NCBI RefSeq assembly: GCF_008017535.1
Contig: NZ_VRUA01000012.1
Coordinates: 62,001-126,000, forward strand
DNA: 64,000 nucleotides
Direction of reading: 5' to 3'
Source of the DNA: Ottowia flava
GTDB taxonomy: Bacteria > Pseudomonadota > Gammaproteobacteria > Burkholderiales > Burkholderiaceae_C
Position numbers and translations under genes: made by a program. The notes below the pieces were generated by a model that ran no database searches, had not been told where the DNA came from, and worked only from the letters and a program-made list of their open reading frames with translations. This document shows, piece after piece, positions 1-8,970 of this stretch (positions are counted from its first letter, which is position 1; each line of letters opens with the position of its first letter).

Positions 1-1
1 G

Positions 2-433
2 CTGCACATCGAAGGTGTGGCGCAGCCGGTGACGGCGACCGTGGCGCGCATCAACCCCAGCGCCCAGGCCGGCAGCCGCAGCGTGCTGGTCTACCTGACA
101 GTGGCGCCGCAGCCCGGCCTGCGTCAGGGCCTGTTCGCGCAGGGCGAATTGGCCACCGCGCGCCTGCAGGCGCTGGCCGTGCCGCTGGACGCCGTGCGCA
201 CCGACAAGCCCACGCCCTACGTACAGGTGGCGCAGGCCGGCCACATCGCCCACGTGCCGGTGCGCACCGGCGTGCGCGGCGAAGTGGACGGGGCACTTTG
301 GGTGGCCGTGGAAGGCGTGGCGGGCGGCGCCCAGGTGCTGCGCGGCAGCGCCGGCGCGTTGCGCGAAGGCACGGCGGTGCGCGCGCTCGCCCCCGCCGCA
401 GCGCCGCCTGCGCCCGCATCCGCGGCGGGTTGA
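2..433 (+). CDS. RND efflux periplasmic adaptor (MFP), C-terminal part
   Basis: The reading frame is open at the left edge, so only the last 143 or so codons are present. The segment reads as the end of an AcrA/HlyD-type membrane fusion protein: a beta-barrel strand region with PQPGLRQGLFAQGEL, then the typical 'ALAVPLDAV' strand and a membrane-proximal domain (HVPVRTGVRGEVDGALWV) ending in a flexible Ala/Pro tail. Such adaptors link an inner-membrane RND pump to a TolC-type channel. The RND permease gene starts 106 bp downstream on the same strand, and a TolC-family gene follows further on, which supports the role. The substrate cannot be deduced. The N-terminal half, with the signal peptide and hairpin, lies outside the window. 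Confidence 0.88.
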   Translation: MHIEGVAQPVTATVARINPSAQAGSRSVLVYLTVAPQPGLRQGLFAQGELATARLQALAVPLDAVRTDKPTPYVQVAQAGHIAHVPVRTGVRGEVDGALWVAVEGVAGGAQVLRGSAGALREGTAVRALAPAAAPPAPASAAG

Positions 434-460
434 ATAGGTCATGACCCTCTCAATCACTCT

Positions 461-509
461 GTTTTTGATAGCTGCTCGCGCAATTGGCTTTGGCGCTGCA
501 GACCAATTT
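461..509 (-). repeat. Dispersed hairpin repeat, copy 1
   Basis: This copy lies between the adaptor and pump genes. It has TTTTTGATAGCTGCT, then CGCGCAATTGGC and GGCGCTGCAGACCAA. It is in reverse orientation relative to the family form that begins GGCC..CTACAACC. Confidence 0.6.
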
Positions 510-539
510 CATCCATAAATCCGAGCACGCGCCGCCACC

Positions 540-3500
540 ATGTGGTTCACCAAGGTCAGCCTGAACAACCCGGTCTTCGCCACCATGGTGATGCTGGCGT
601 TCGTGGTGCTGGGCCTGTTTTCGCTGCAGCGGTTGCAGGTCGACCAGTTTCCGAACATCGACTTTCCGGTGGTCGTGATCACCACCGAATACCCCGGCGC
701 GGCGCCCGCCATCGTTGAAAGCGAAGTCACCAAAAAGGTAGAGGAAGCCGTCAACTCGATCGCCGGCATCAACTCGCTGTACTCGCGCAGCTACGAGGGG
801 ATGTCGGTGGTGATCATCGAATTCCAGCTGCACATCGAAGGCCGCAAGGCCGCCGACGACGTGCGCGAAAAGATCGGCCAGGTGCGTCCGCTGCTGCGCG
901 ACGAGGTGAAAGAGCCGCGCGTGCTGCGCTTCGACCCGGCCAGCCGTGCGGTGTGGTCGCTGGCCGTCTTGCCGGATGCGAAAGAGGGCCAGAAGGCACC
1001 CACCCAGATTGAGCTGACGAACTGGGCCGATCAGGTTCTCAAAAAGCGCCTCGAAAACGTGCGCGGCGTGGGCGCCGTCAACCTGGTGGGCGGCGCCAAG
1101 CGTGAGATCCACATCTACCTGAACCCGACCGCGCTGGAGGCGCTGGCGGTGACGCCCGAGCAGGTGATGGCGGCGGTGCGCAGCGAGAACCAGGACCAGC
1201 CGCTTGGCCCCGTGCGCACCGGCGCGCAGGAGCTGACGGTGCAGTTGGAAGGCCGGCTGACGCGGCCAGAGGACTTTGGCCGCATCATCGTCGCGCGGCG
1301 CGGCGGCAGCGCCATCACGCTGGACCAGGTCGCCACCGTGCACGACGGCGCCCAGGAGCTGGAGACACTGGCCCACTTCAATGGCCAGCGGATGCTGCTG
1401 GTGGCGGTGCAGAAGGCGCAGGACGAAAACACGATCGAGGTGGTGGACGGGCTGAACGCCGCCATCGCGCAGCTGAAGGCCGAGCTGCCCCCGGGCGTGA
1501 AGCTGGAGCCGGTGGTCGACCAGTCGCGCCAGATCCGCGTGGCGGTGAAGAACGTGCGCCAGACGCTGATCGAGGGCGCGCTGCTGACGGTGCTGATCGT
1601 CTTCCTGTTCCTGAACAGCTGGCGCAGCACGGTGATCACCGGGCTGACGCTGCCGATCTCGATCATCGGCACCTTCTTTTTCATGCAGGCCTTCGGCTTC
1701 ACCATCAACATGATCACGCTGATGGCGCTGAGCCTGTGCGTGGGCCTGCTGATCGACGACGCGATCGTGGTGCGCGAGAACATCGTGCGCCACGCGCAGA
1801 TGGGCAAGGCGCCGTGGCCGGCGGCGATGCAGGGCACGCAGGAGATCGGCCTGGCGGTGCTGGCGACCACGCTGTCGATCGTCGCGGTGTTCCTGCCGAT
1901 CGGCTTCATGCAGGGGATCATCGGCAAGTTCTTCCACGAATTCGGCATCACCATCGTGGCCGCGGTGCTGATTTCGATGTTCGTCGCCTTCACGCTGGAC
2001 CCGATGCTGTCGTCGGTGTGGGAAGACCCGGCCATGCACGCGCACGGCCAGCGCGGGCAGCAGCCAGCAACGCTGTACGACCGCACGCTGGGCCGCGTGA
2101 CCGGCTGGTTTGACCGCGCCACCGAAGCGCTGGCAGGCGCCTACCAGCGCCTGCTGGCCTGGTCGCTGGCGCACAAGGCGCTGACCCTGCTGGTGGCGGC
2201 GGCGATCTTCGCGGCCAGCGTGTTCATGGTGCGCCTGCTGGGCACGGAATTCGTGCCGAAGGCGGACTTTTCCGAAACCACGGTGGCCTTCTACACGCCG
2301 CAAGGCTCGTCGCTGGAGGCGACCGAGGCCAAGGCGCGCCAGGTGGACGCCATCCTGCGCAGCTACCCCGAGGTGCGCTACACCGTGACCACCATCAACA
2401 CCGGCGCGGCGCAGGGCAAGACCAACGCCAGCCTGTACGTGCGCCTGACCGACCGCGAAGGGCGCACCCGCAGCGCCGAGGTGCTGGCCGCCGACTTCCG
2501 CCAGCGCCTGGCCGCCGTGCCCGGCATCACGGTGACGCAGTCGGGCGTGATGGAGCCGGTGGGCGGACAAAAGCAGATCGAGTTTTCGCTGCAGGGGCCC
2601 GACCAGGCGGAGCTGGAGCGCCTGGCGCGCCCGCTGCTGGAACGCCTGCAGGCGATTCCTGGCCTGGTCGATCTCGACTCCAGCAGCAAGCCGGACAAGC
2701 CGACGGTGCAGGTCACCGTCAAGCGCGAAGCGGCGTCGGAGCTGGGCCTGTCCAGCGCGCAGGTGGCGGCGCCGCTGCGCACCCTGGTGGCCGGCACCAC
2801 GGTGGGCAACTGGCGCGCGCCGGACGACCAGACCTACGACGTGATCGTGCGGCTGGCGCCCGCGGCGCGCACCACCATGCAGGACCTGGAACGCCTGCCG
2901 CTCACGGCCGGCGCCAACGCCGATGGCACGCCGCGCATCGTGCGCCTGAACCAGGTGGCCACGCTGAGCGAAGCCACCGGCACCAACCAGATCAACCGCC
3001 GTGCCATGCTGCGCGAGATCCAGATCACGGCCAACGTGGCGGGCCGCAGCACGGGCGAGGTGTCGGGCGACATCCGTGCGCTGCTGAACGACATGGCGAT
3101 CCCGCCCGGCTACACCACCACCTTTGGCGGCGCCACCAAGAACATGCAGGAATCGTTCGCCTACGCGCTGCAGGCGCTGGCCATGGCGATCATCTTCATC
3201 TACATGATCCTCGCCAGCCAGTTCAAGAGCTTTTTGCAGCCGCTGGCGCTGATGACCTCGCTGCCGCTCACGCTGATCGGCGTGGTGCTCGCGCTGCTGC
3301 TGTTCGGCTCCAGCATGTCGATGTTCTCGATCATCGGCATCGTCATGCTGATGGGCCTGGTGACCAAGAACGCCATCCTGCTGGTCGACTTTGCCATTCG
3401 CGCGCGCGAGGGCCGCGTGGGCGACGGCGAACACACCGAGCCGCTGCCGCGCGATCAGGCGCTGTTGCTGGCCGCACGGGTGCGCCTGCGCCCCATCCTG

Positions 3501-3755
3501 ATGACCACGCTGGCCATGGTGTTCGGCATGGTGCCGCTGGCCTTTGCCGTGAGCGAGGGCAGCGAGCAGCGCGCACCCATGGGCCAGGCGGTGATCGGCG
3601 GGGTGATCACCTCGTCCCTGCTGACCCTGGTGGTGGTGCCGGTGGTGTACTGCTACCTGGACGATCTCGCCAATTGGGCGCGGCGGCGCTGGCGGCGCGC
3701 GCCGGAAACGGCTGCGCCCGCCCAAGCCGATAAAATGAAGGGTTATCCCGAATGA
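540..3755 (+). CDS. RND family efflux pump permease (HAE1 type)
   Basis: This 1071-residue protein has the length and architecture of AcrB-like proton-driven drug exporters. There is one N-terminal membrane helix (about residues 10-30), a first porter loop, a helix cluster at about 345-480, a helix near 545, a second porter loop, and a last helix cluster at about 880-1040. The paired acidic residues of helix 4 (GLLIDDAIVVREN, near residue 405), needed for proton translocation in this family, are intact. The ATG at 540 is followed by MWFTKVSLNNPVFATMV, the usual start of this subgroup. It sits directly after an adaptor gene, so the two likely form one pump. The TolC-family gene at 4872 is a plausible outer-membrane partner, though two unrelated genes lie between. 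Confidence 0.95.
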   Translation: MWFTKVSLNNPVFATMVMLAFVVLGLFSLQRLQVDQFPNIDFPVVVITTEYPGAAPAIVESEVTKKVEEAVNSIAGINSLYSRSYEGMSVVIIEFQLHIEGRKAADDVREKIGQVRPLLRDEVKEPRVLRFDPASRAVWSLAVLPDAKEGQKAPTQIELTNWADQVLKKRLENVRGVGAVNLVGGAKREIHIYLNPTALEALAVTPEQVMAAVRSENQDQPLGPVRTGAQELTVQLEGRLTRPEDFGRIIVARRGGSAITLDQVATVHDGAQELETLAHFNGQRMLLVAVQKAQDENTIEVVDGLNAAIAQLKAELPPGVKLEPVVDQSRQIRVAVKNVRQTLIEGALLTVLIVFLFLNSWRSTVITGLTLPISIIGTFFFMQAFGFTINMITLMALSLCVGLLIDDAIVVRENIVRHAQMGKAPWPAAMQGTQEIGLAVLATTLSIVAVFLPIGFMQGIIGKFFHEFGITIVAAVLISMFVAFTLDPMLSSVWEDPAMHAHGQRGQQPATLYDRTLGRVTGWFDRATEALAGAYQRLLAWSLAHKALTLLVAAAIFAASVFMVRLLGTEFVPKADFSETTVAFYTPQGSSLEATEAKARQVDAILRSYPEVRYTVTTINTGAAQGKTNASLYVRLTDREGRTRSAEVLAADFRQRLAAVPGITVTQSGVMEPVGGQKQIEFSLQGPDQAELERLARPLLERLQAIPGLVDLDSSSKPDKPTVQVTVKREAASELGLSSAQVAAPLRTLVAGTTVGNWRAPDDQTYDVIVRLAPAARTTMQDLERLPLTAGANADGTPRIVRLNQVATLSEATGTNQINRRAMLREIQITANVAGRSTGEVSGDIRALLNDMAIPPGYTTTFGGATKNMQESFAYALQALAMAIIFIYMILASQFKSFLQPLALMTSLPLTLIGVVLALLLFGSSMSMFSIIGIVMLMGLVTKNAILLVDFAIRAREGRVGDGEHTEPLPRDQALLLAARVRLRPILMTTLAMVFGMVPLAFAVSEGSEQRAPMGQAVIGGVITSSLLTLVVVPVVYCYLDDLANWARRRWRRAPETAAPAQADKMKGYPE

Positions 3756-3783
3756 CACCGACTTTTCGCCTGGAGGGCGCAGC

Positions 3784-4458
3784 ATGAACGTCGAACAAGC
3801 CCGCTTCAACATGATCGAGCAGCAGATTCGTCCGTGGGACGTGCTCGACACGCATGTGCTGGAACTGCTGGCCGTGGTCAAGCGCGAAGACTTCGTGCCC
3901 CCCGCGTTCCGCGCCCTGGCGTTTGCCGACATGCAGATCCCGCTGGCGGACACCGAAGCGGGCATCGCCATGGGCCAGGTCATGCTGGAGCCGCGCATCG
4001 AAGCGCGCATCCTGCAGGACCTGCAGGTCGCCAAGCATGAAAAGGTGCTGGAAATCGGCACCGGCTCCGGCTTCATGGCCGCCCTGCTCGGCCACCGCGC
4101 CCAGCGGGTGCTGACACTGGAACTCGACAACGGGCTGGCCGCCTTTGCCCACGCCAACCTGCAGCGCGCCGGCGTGCTGAACGTGGAAGTGCGCGTGGCC
4201 GATGGCGCCACGGCCGACCTGTCGGCCGACGGCCCGTTTGACGTGATCGCGCTGTCCGGCTCGGTCGGCCAATTGCCAGAGCGGCTGATGGGCCTGCTGA
4301 AACCCGGAGGTCGCCTGATGGCGATCGTGGGCGAAGACCCGATCATGCGCGCCACGCTGGCGCAGCAGGCCCAGACCGGCGCCATGGTGACCCAGCCGTG
4401 GGACGAGAACATCCCGCGCCTGCTGAACTTCCCCGAGCCGTCGCGCTTCAAATTTTGA
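3784..4458 (+). CDS. Protein-L-isoaspartate O-methyltransferase family protein
   Basis: This 224-residue Rossmann-type methyltransferase carries the SAM-binding motif EIGTGSGF near residue 90, followed by an acidic strand end (VLTLEL). The N-terminal segment and overall order fit the PCMT family, which repairs isoaspartyl residues. The segment that in classical PCMTs reads like IGxGQTIS is here IAMGQVMLEP, so substrate recognition may differ and repair activity is uncertain. The ATG at 3784 follows GGAGGGC at 3773-3779, a good ribosome-binding site. It is followed after 33 bp by a rhodanese gene and then by a TolC-family gene, all on the same strand, so co-transcription is likely. Confidence 0.85.
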   Translation: MNVEQARFNMIEQQIRPWDVLDTHVLELLAVVKREDFVPPAFRALAFADMQIPLADTEAGIAMGQVMLEPRIEARILQDLQVAKHEKVLEIGTGSGFMAALLGHRAQRVLTLELDNGLAAFAHANLQRAGVLNVEVRVADGATADLSADGPFDVIALSGSVGQLPERLMGLLKPGGRLMAIVGEDPIMRATLAQQAQTGAMVTQPWDENIPRLLNFPEPSRFKF

Positions 4459-4491
4459 AGCTGTCTGCGCATATTGGGAGCGGGTTAGAGC

Positions 4492-4833
4492 ATGATTGAG
4501 CAAGTCACTCCGGGCCAACTGCCCGCTTGGTTCGAGGCCGCGTCCGCGGACGGCGCGCCGCTGCTGCTGGACGTGCGCGAGCCGGCCGAATGGCAAGCCG
4601 CCAGCGTGCGCCCGGCCGGCGCCGAGCTGCTTCAGATGTCGATGCAGACCCTGCCCGCGCGCCTGGCCGAGCTGGACCCGGACCGCCCCGTGGCCGTGCT
4701 GTGCCACCACGGTGGTCGCAGCATGCAGGTGGCGATGTTCCTGGCCCAGCATGGCTTCGAGCGCGTCGCCAACGTGGCCGGCGGCATCGACGCCTGGGCG
4801 CTGCCGGTCGACCCCAGCGTGCCGCGCTACTGA
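4492..4833 (+). CDS. Rhodanese-like domain protein
   Basis: This is a single-domain 113-residue rhodanese. The active-site loop CHHGGRS at about residues 70-76 supplies the catalytic cysteine, and LLLDVREPAEW near the N-terminus is the typical first motif. Such proteins carry sulfur as a cysteine persulfide, but the acceptor here is unknown. A GGGAG stretch at 4476-4480 precedes the ATG. No signal peptide is seen, so it is probably cytoplasmic. It lies between a methyltransferase gene and a TolC-family gene on the same strand. Confidence 0.9.
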   Translation: MIEQVTPGQLPAWFEAASADGAPLLLDVREPAEWQAASVRPAGAELLQMSMQTLPARLAELDPDRPVAVLCHHGGRSMQVAMFLAQHGFERVANVAGGIDAWALPVDPSVPRY

Positions 4834-4871
4834 CGCGCCCTGCCCTGACCGACCGACCTATCGCTGCTGCC

Positions 4872-6230
4872 ATGGCGCCCTTGCGATCAGCGGTTTGGCA
4901 GGTGCTTGGCACGGCCTGTGTGGCCGCGCTGCTCGGGGCGCCCGCGCCGGCGGCGGCGCAGTCGCTGTTGCAGCTCTACCAGACCGCGCACGGTTACGAC
5001 GCGCCCTACCAATCCGCCCTGGCCAATGCGCAGGCCAGCCAGGCCCGCGCCGACCAAGCCCGCGCCGGCCTGCTGCCGCAGGTCGGCCTGCAATTGGGCG
5101 CGCAGCGCAACTGGGCCGACACGCAGGTCGGCGGCATGGGCGGCAGCGTGTCGTTCAACACACTGAACGGCTCGATCGTCGGCTCGCAGCCGCTGTACCG
5201 GCCAGCCAACCGAATCAACTGGGACCAGGGCAAGAAAAGCGCCGAGCTGGCGCAGGTGCAGGTCAGCGGCACTGAGCAGGACCTGATCGTGCGCCTGGCG
5301 CAGGCGTACTTCGATGTGCTGGCGGCCGAGGACGCCCTGGGCTTTGTGCGTGCGCTGAAGGCCGCCGTGGCCGAGCAGTTGGCGTCAGCCCAGCGCAATT
5401 TCGAGGTCGGCAACGCGACCATCACCGACAGCCGCGAGGCACAGGCACGATTTGACTTGGCCACGGCGCAGGAAATCGCCGCCGACAACGATCTGCGCGT
5501 CAAGCGCCTCGCGCTGGACCAGTTGGTCGGCCTCACCGGCGTGCAGCCACGGCCCCTGGTGCAGCCCGTGACCCTGCCGCGCCCGCAGCCTGACGACGTG
5601 AATGTTTGGGTCGAGCAGGCACAGGCCCAGCATCCCGCGGTGCTGCAGGCGCGCATGGCGCAGGAACTGGCGCGTCTGGAAACCGCCAAGGCCAAGACTG
5701 GTCACCTGCCGACCGTCGACCTGCAGGCCAGCGTGGGGCAAAACCGCTACCCCGACGGCAACCCCGCGTTTGCGGCGGCGCCAGGGTCACGCTACCGCAG
5801 CACCAACGCTGGCATTGGCGTGGTGCTCAACTGGCCGCTGTTCGCCGGCTTTGCAGTGCAGAACCGGGTGCGCGAAACCCTGTCGCTGGAAGACAAGGCG
5901 CAAGCCGATCTTGACAACGCGCGGCGTAACGTCGCCCAAGCCACCCGCGCCGCTTACTTCGGCGTGCAGTCCGGCCACGGGCAGGTCGCCGCGCTGGAAG
6001 CGGCCGAGCAGTCCAGCCTGACGGCGCTCGAAGCCAACCGCCTGGGCTACCAAGTCGGCGTGCGCATCAACATCGATGTACTGAACGCGCAAAGCCAGCT
6101 CTACCAGACGCGGCGCGACTTGGCGCGGGCGCGCTACGACGTGCTGGTCGGCATGCTGCGCCTCAAGCAGGCCAGCGGTGTGTTGTCTGCCAACGACTTG
6201 GCGCCGATCGAGCAGCTACTGGTGCAGTAA
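4872..6230 (+). CDS. TolC-family outer membrane channel protein
   Basis: A 452-residue protein begins at the ATG at 4872. The frame is open further upstream, but this start gives a clear signal peptide (residues about 7-29, cleavage after APAAAQ). The mature protein shows the two repeated helical halves of outer-membrane efflux proteins, with conserved segments such as LAQAYFDVLAAEDAL and the second-half LNWPLFAGF and VGVRINIDVLNAQSQLY. It would form a trimeric channel with a periplasmic tunnel for type I secretion or RND export. The RND genes upstream are candidate partners. It ends 36 bp before a convergent gene. Confidence 0.93.
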   Translation: MAPLRSAVWQVLGTACVAALLGAPAPAAAQSLLQLYQTAHGYDAPYQSALANAQASQARADQARAGLLPQVGLQLGAQRNWADTQVGGMGGSVSFNTLNGSIVGSQPLYRPANRINWDQGKKSAELAQVQVSGTEQDLIVRLAQAYFDVLAAEDALGFVRALKAAVAEQLASAQRNFEVGNATITDSREAQARFDLATAQEIAADNDLRVKRLALDQLVGLTGVQPRPLVQPVTLPRPQPDDVNVWVEQAQAQHPAVLQARMAQELARLETAKAKTGHLPTVDLQASVGQNRYPDGNPAFAAAPGSRYRSTNAGIGVVLNWPLFAGFAVQNRVRETLSLEDKAQADLDNARRNVAQATRAAYFGVQSGHGQVAALEAAEQSSLTALEANRLGYQVGVRINIDVLNAQSQLYQTRRDLARARYDVLVGMLRLKQASGVLSANDLAPIEQLLVQ

Positions 6231-6265
6231 GCGTCAGCCACCGATGGCTGCACGGGCTCAGGCGA

Positions 6266-6922
6266 TCAGGCCTGCGGCTCCTTCACCGCGACGTCGTGCT
6301 GGGCTGAAGCTTTCTTTTCCCCAGGCCCCTCCAGCGCCGCTTCCAGCCACAGCGCGGCTACGAAGCGCTTGTTGAACAGAAGCCACAGCAGGATGGGCAG
6401 CATCGGCGTCATCATCAGGACACTGAACTGATGGCCGTAGAGGATGGCGTTGGCCTGAAAGCGCGACACACCCAGATAGTCGATGGCGGCCGGGCCGATC
6501 GACACCACCAGGTTCTTCAGCCAGACGAAGCAGATCCCGATCGCCTGCGAAACGAACAAAATTGCCGTCGCAGCCAGCCCCTTCAACCACCAGCGCGGCG
6601 TCCGCGACGCGATGAGCATCGCCCAGATCAGCGCAACGCCATAGCCCAGGATGGGGTACGGCGCCGATGGTGTGGCCTCGACGAACACGTCGCCCGACGG
6701 CCCGCGCATGCGCACCTGGACCGAGGTGTACAAAATGGACGTGGCGGCCTTCAGGTCGAAGCCCTTGACCCAGGGAAACAGCGCCTCCATGGCCTTGCCG
6801 GCCAGCCAGGTCGGGGGCCGGGCAAACAGCGGCGCCGCCATGTACCACAGCGGGATCAGCACGATCAGGCCGAGGACCGACAGCAGCAGGAACCGCCCGA
6901 TCAGCGTGGCACGGCGATCCAT
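6266..6922 (-). CDS. Exosortase H-associated membrane protein
   Basis: This is a 218-residue membrane protein lying immediately downstream of the exosortase gene. The start is taken as the ATG at 6922, preceded by AGGCGG, which avoids overlap with the upstream gene. A GTG at 6973 would add 17 residues and overlap it by 35 bp. It has an N-terminal helix (IGRFLLLSVLGLIVLIPLWYM), a loop domain of about 80 residues, and three further helices (around VALIWAMLIA, ATAILFVSQAIGICFVWL and LMMTPMLPILLWLL), with a charged C-terminal tail. Pairing of a protein of this type with exosortase H is known in Proteobacteria. Its exact function is not established. Confidence 0.75.
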   Translation of the reverse strand: MDRRATLIGRFLLLSVLGLIVLIPLWYMAAPLFARPPTWLAGKAMEALFPWVKGFDLKAATSILYTSVQVRMRGPSGDVFVEATPSAPYPILGYGVALIWAMLIASRTPRWWLKGLAATAILFVSQAIGICFVWLKNLVVSIGPAAIDYLGVSRFQANAILYGHQFSVLMMTPMLPILLWLLFNKRFVAALWLEAALEGPGEKKASAQHDVAVKEPQA

Positions 6923-6938
6923 GCGCAACCGCCTGCTT

Positions 6939-7454
6939 TCAGGCCGCCGCCGTGGCGGGGGTGTCGCGGACACCGTCGTGCTTGGCGACGTAGCGCATCC
7001 ACAGCAACCACACCACGAGCACGTCGAGCATGATCAGCGCCTGCCACATGTAGAGGTGCGCAAACTCGAACACCTGAATGTTCCACTGGCCGAGGAAGAA
7101 CAGGCTGACAACGCGGATCAGGTTGACAGCCTGCACCGCGATGAAGCCCACGCCTATGCCCCAGAGCTTCATTTTCCAACTGGATGGAAACGCCACGATG
7201 GCTGCGATCAGCACCACAGCCGCCTCGATGCCATTACAGCCCGGCTCGATCGACACGCCAAACCCGGTCTGCGAGCTCTGCAGCACGCGGCCCTGGGAGA
7301 TCACGCTCGGATCGAACACGTGGACGATCAGCGCGCTGGCCTTGGCGACCCAGCTGGTCCAGGGCTGCACCACCGCCGCCTGAACGACCGTCAGCATTTC
7401 GACGCCAAAAAGCACCGCCTGAATGGTCAGGAACAACAGAAAAAATCGGATCAC
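6939..7454 (-). CDS. xrtH: Exosortase H (XrtH)
   Basis: This 171-residue integral membrane protein carries the three invariant exosortase residues in order: Cys73 in PGCNGIEA, Arg114 in NLIRVVSL and His133 in FAHLYMWQ. Exosortases are membrane cysteine transpeptidases that process proteins with a C-terminal sorting signal. The short length and motif style match the XrtH group, which is associated with IPTL-type C-terminal signals. The start is a GTG at 7454; no in-frame ATG gives a better N-terminus. It is followed by its partner membrane-protein gene. No protein in this window ends with an IPTL-type sorting signal, so the substrates must be elsewhere. Confidence 0.85.
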   Translation of the reverse strand: MIRFFLLFLTIQAVLFGVEMLTVVQAAVVQPWTSWVAKASALIVHVFDPSVISQGRVLQSSQTGFGVSIEPGCNGIEAAVVLIAAIVAFPSSWKMKLWGIGVGFIAVQAVNLIRVVSLFFLGQWNIQVFEFAHLYMWQALIMLDVLVVWLLWMRYVAKHDGVRDTPATAAA

Positions 7455-7795
7455 GGCATCAATGAAAGATCGGCGCCAGACCGTCCCGCGCCACTATGCT
7501 GCACTGTATCAGGACGTGACCGACTGTCCATACCCCAGGGAGATGATGGAGCTGTCCGCATGCGGTCGTTTGCCCGGTGTTGATACTTGCACCGGTGGAT
7601 GGCGCGCAGAAGGGATCGGCACCATGCTTACAGCCCCGGTGCCATCGGCGCTATTTGCTCCGCAAGGGCTCGTGCTGGCAGCGAGGTGAACTCGATGATC
7701 GACAGGCCTGGAGCCGCCTCAGGTGACATCACAGAGCGAGCGACTGGGCGCAACGACTCTCCAGGTTGCACGATGCGCTTCCAAATCAATAGCCC
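7455..7795. other. Gene-free stretch upstream of exosortase gene
   Basis: About 340 bp between the exosortase start and the hairpins behind dctP hold only short frames without recognisable protein similarity. The exosortase promoter should lie in its left part, but no clear hexamers were identified. Confidence 0.4.
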
Positions 7796-7820
7796 CCTGC
7801 CCTTTTCTGACAAGGGCAGG
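7796..7820. other. Inverted repeat (9-bp arms)
   Basis: CCTGCCCTT and AAGGGCAGG are perfect inverted arms around a 7-nt loop. It lies just beyond the dctP terminator on the minus strand and could be a second transcript end. No T-run follows on either side. Confidence 0.45.
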
Positions 7821-7836
7821 CGACCTATTTGGCCAT

Positions 7837-7863
7837 AAAAAAGCCGCTGCGCCAGCAGCGGCT
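7837..7863 (-). terminator. Rho-independent terminator of the TRAP operon
   Basis: An 8-bp stem (AGCCGCTG with CAGCGGCT) is followed on the minus strand by six T residues. It lies 45 bp behind the dctP stop codon. Confidence 0.85.
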
Positions 7864-7907
7864 CCTCCCTCAGCGCGCGGGGCAGCAGCCGGTCGCGCCT
7901 TCCTCCA

Positions 7908-8945
7908 TTACTTGGTCGGTGCGTACTTTTTCAGCAGGGCCTTGGCCTCATCGATCAGCTTCTTGCCGTCGTAGCCCTTGGCCTGGGCGTCCTTCAGCCA
8001 GATCTCATCGACATTGGCCGTGGCCTTTTCCCAGCGCGCCAACTCGGCCGGCTCGATCACCGAGATGGTGTTGCCGCGGTCGCGTGCGAGCTTGGAATAC
8101 GGCGCGACGATGTTGTCGAAGCCTTCCTCGCCCGCCCAAGCCGACGCAGCCAGGCCCGAGTTGTCGTCGATCACCTTCTTGAGCTTGGGCGACAGGCTGT
8201 CGTACTTGGCCTGGTTCATGCCGAAGATGAAGATGGTGTTGGCAAAGCGCGGCGAGCCGATCGGCGCGTCCAGGTGGTACTTCACGATCTCGTGCAGCTT
8301 GGTGGCGGGAATCGCTTCCCACGGCACCAGCACGCCATCCACCACACCTTTGGACAGCGCGTCCGGCACCTGCGGCAGCGGCATCTGCACTGGCGTGCCA
8401 CCCATCGCGGCCATCATGCGCGCCGAGATGCGCGTGGCCGTGCGGATCTTCTTGCCCTTCATGTCCTCCAGCTTGTGGATGGGCTTGTTGCTGTGCAGCA
8501 CGTAGCCTTCGGTCGTGTGCATGAACAGCGGCTTGATGCCCTTGTACTCATCCAGCGCGTTCTTCTGCACGTAATCCCACAGCGCCTGCGAGCCCTGCTT
8601 GGCGTTGATCGCCATGAAGGGCAGCTCGAACACTTCCGACTTGGTGTAGCGGCCGGCCGAGTAGGTCGGCACCGACCACACGATGTCCGCCACGCCGTCG
8701 CGCACCTGGTCCAGCAGCTGCGGCGGCGTGCCGCCCAGTTGCATGGCGGGGTAGATCTGGCACTTCAGCTCGCCACCGGATTCCTTCTCGATCTTGGCGC
8801 ACCAGGGCGCGATGATCTTCTGGTGCGAGCTTGAGCCCGAAGGCAGGAAGTGGTGCACCTTGAGCACCGTTTCCGCGTGCGCGGCGCCACCGGCCGCCAA
8901 GGCCAGCGCGGCGGCAGCAATGAGTCGATTGAGGGGTGAAGCCAT
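7908..8945 (-). CDS. dctP: TRAP transporter substrate-binding protein (DctP type)
   Basis: A 345-residue periplasmic binding protein with a signal peptide (residues 1-24, cleavage after AAHA). The mature part has the DctP-family features: LKVHHFLPSGSS at the start, VRDGVADIVWSVPTY, the hinge segment KGKKIRTATRISARMM and PDALSKGVVDGVL. It captures an organic acid and delivers it to the DctQM membrane complex. The ligand is unknown, since no catabolic genes are adjacent. A strong AAGGAGA site precedes the ATG. It is the last gene of the operon dctQ-dctM-dctP, which is transcribed on the minus strand, and lies 26 bp after dctM. Confidence 0.93.
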   Translation of the reverse strand: MASPLNRLIAAAALALAAGGAAHAETVLKVHHFLPSGSSSHQKIIAPWCAKIEKESGGELKCQIYPAMQLGGTPPQLLDQVRDGVADIVWSVPTYSAGRYTKSEVFELPFMAINAKQGSQALWDYVQKNALDEYKGIKPLFMHTTEGYVLHSNKPIHKLEDMKGKKIRTATRISARMMAAMGGTPVQMPLPQVPDALSKGVVDGVLVPWEAIPATKLHEIVKYHLDAPIGSPRFANTIFIFGMNQAKYDSLSPKLKKVIDDNSGLAASAWAGEEGFDNIVAPYSKLARDRGNTISVIEPAELARWEKATANVDEIWLKDAQAKGYDGKKLIDEAKALLKKYAPTK

Positions 8946-8970
8946 GGCGTTGTCTCCTTGAAAAAATCGG

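Noticed and set aside
450-4472. A 1340-codon open frame on the minus strand, antisense to the RND pump and methyltransferase genes
   Set aside because: It is rich in Arg, His, Gln and Ala with no domain pattern. The plus-strand genes are clear homologs of known families, so this is a mirror frame caused by the high GC content at third codon positions.
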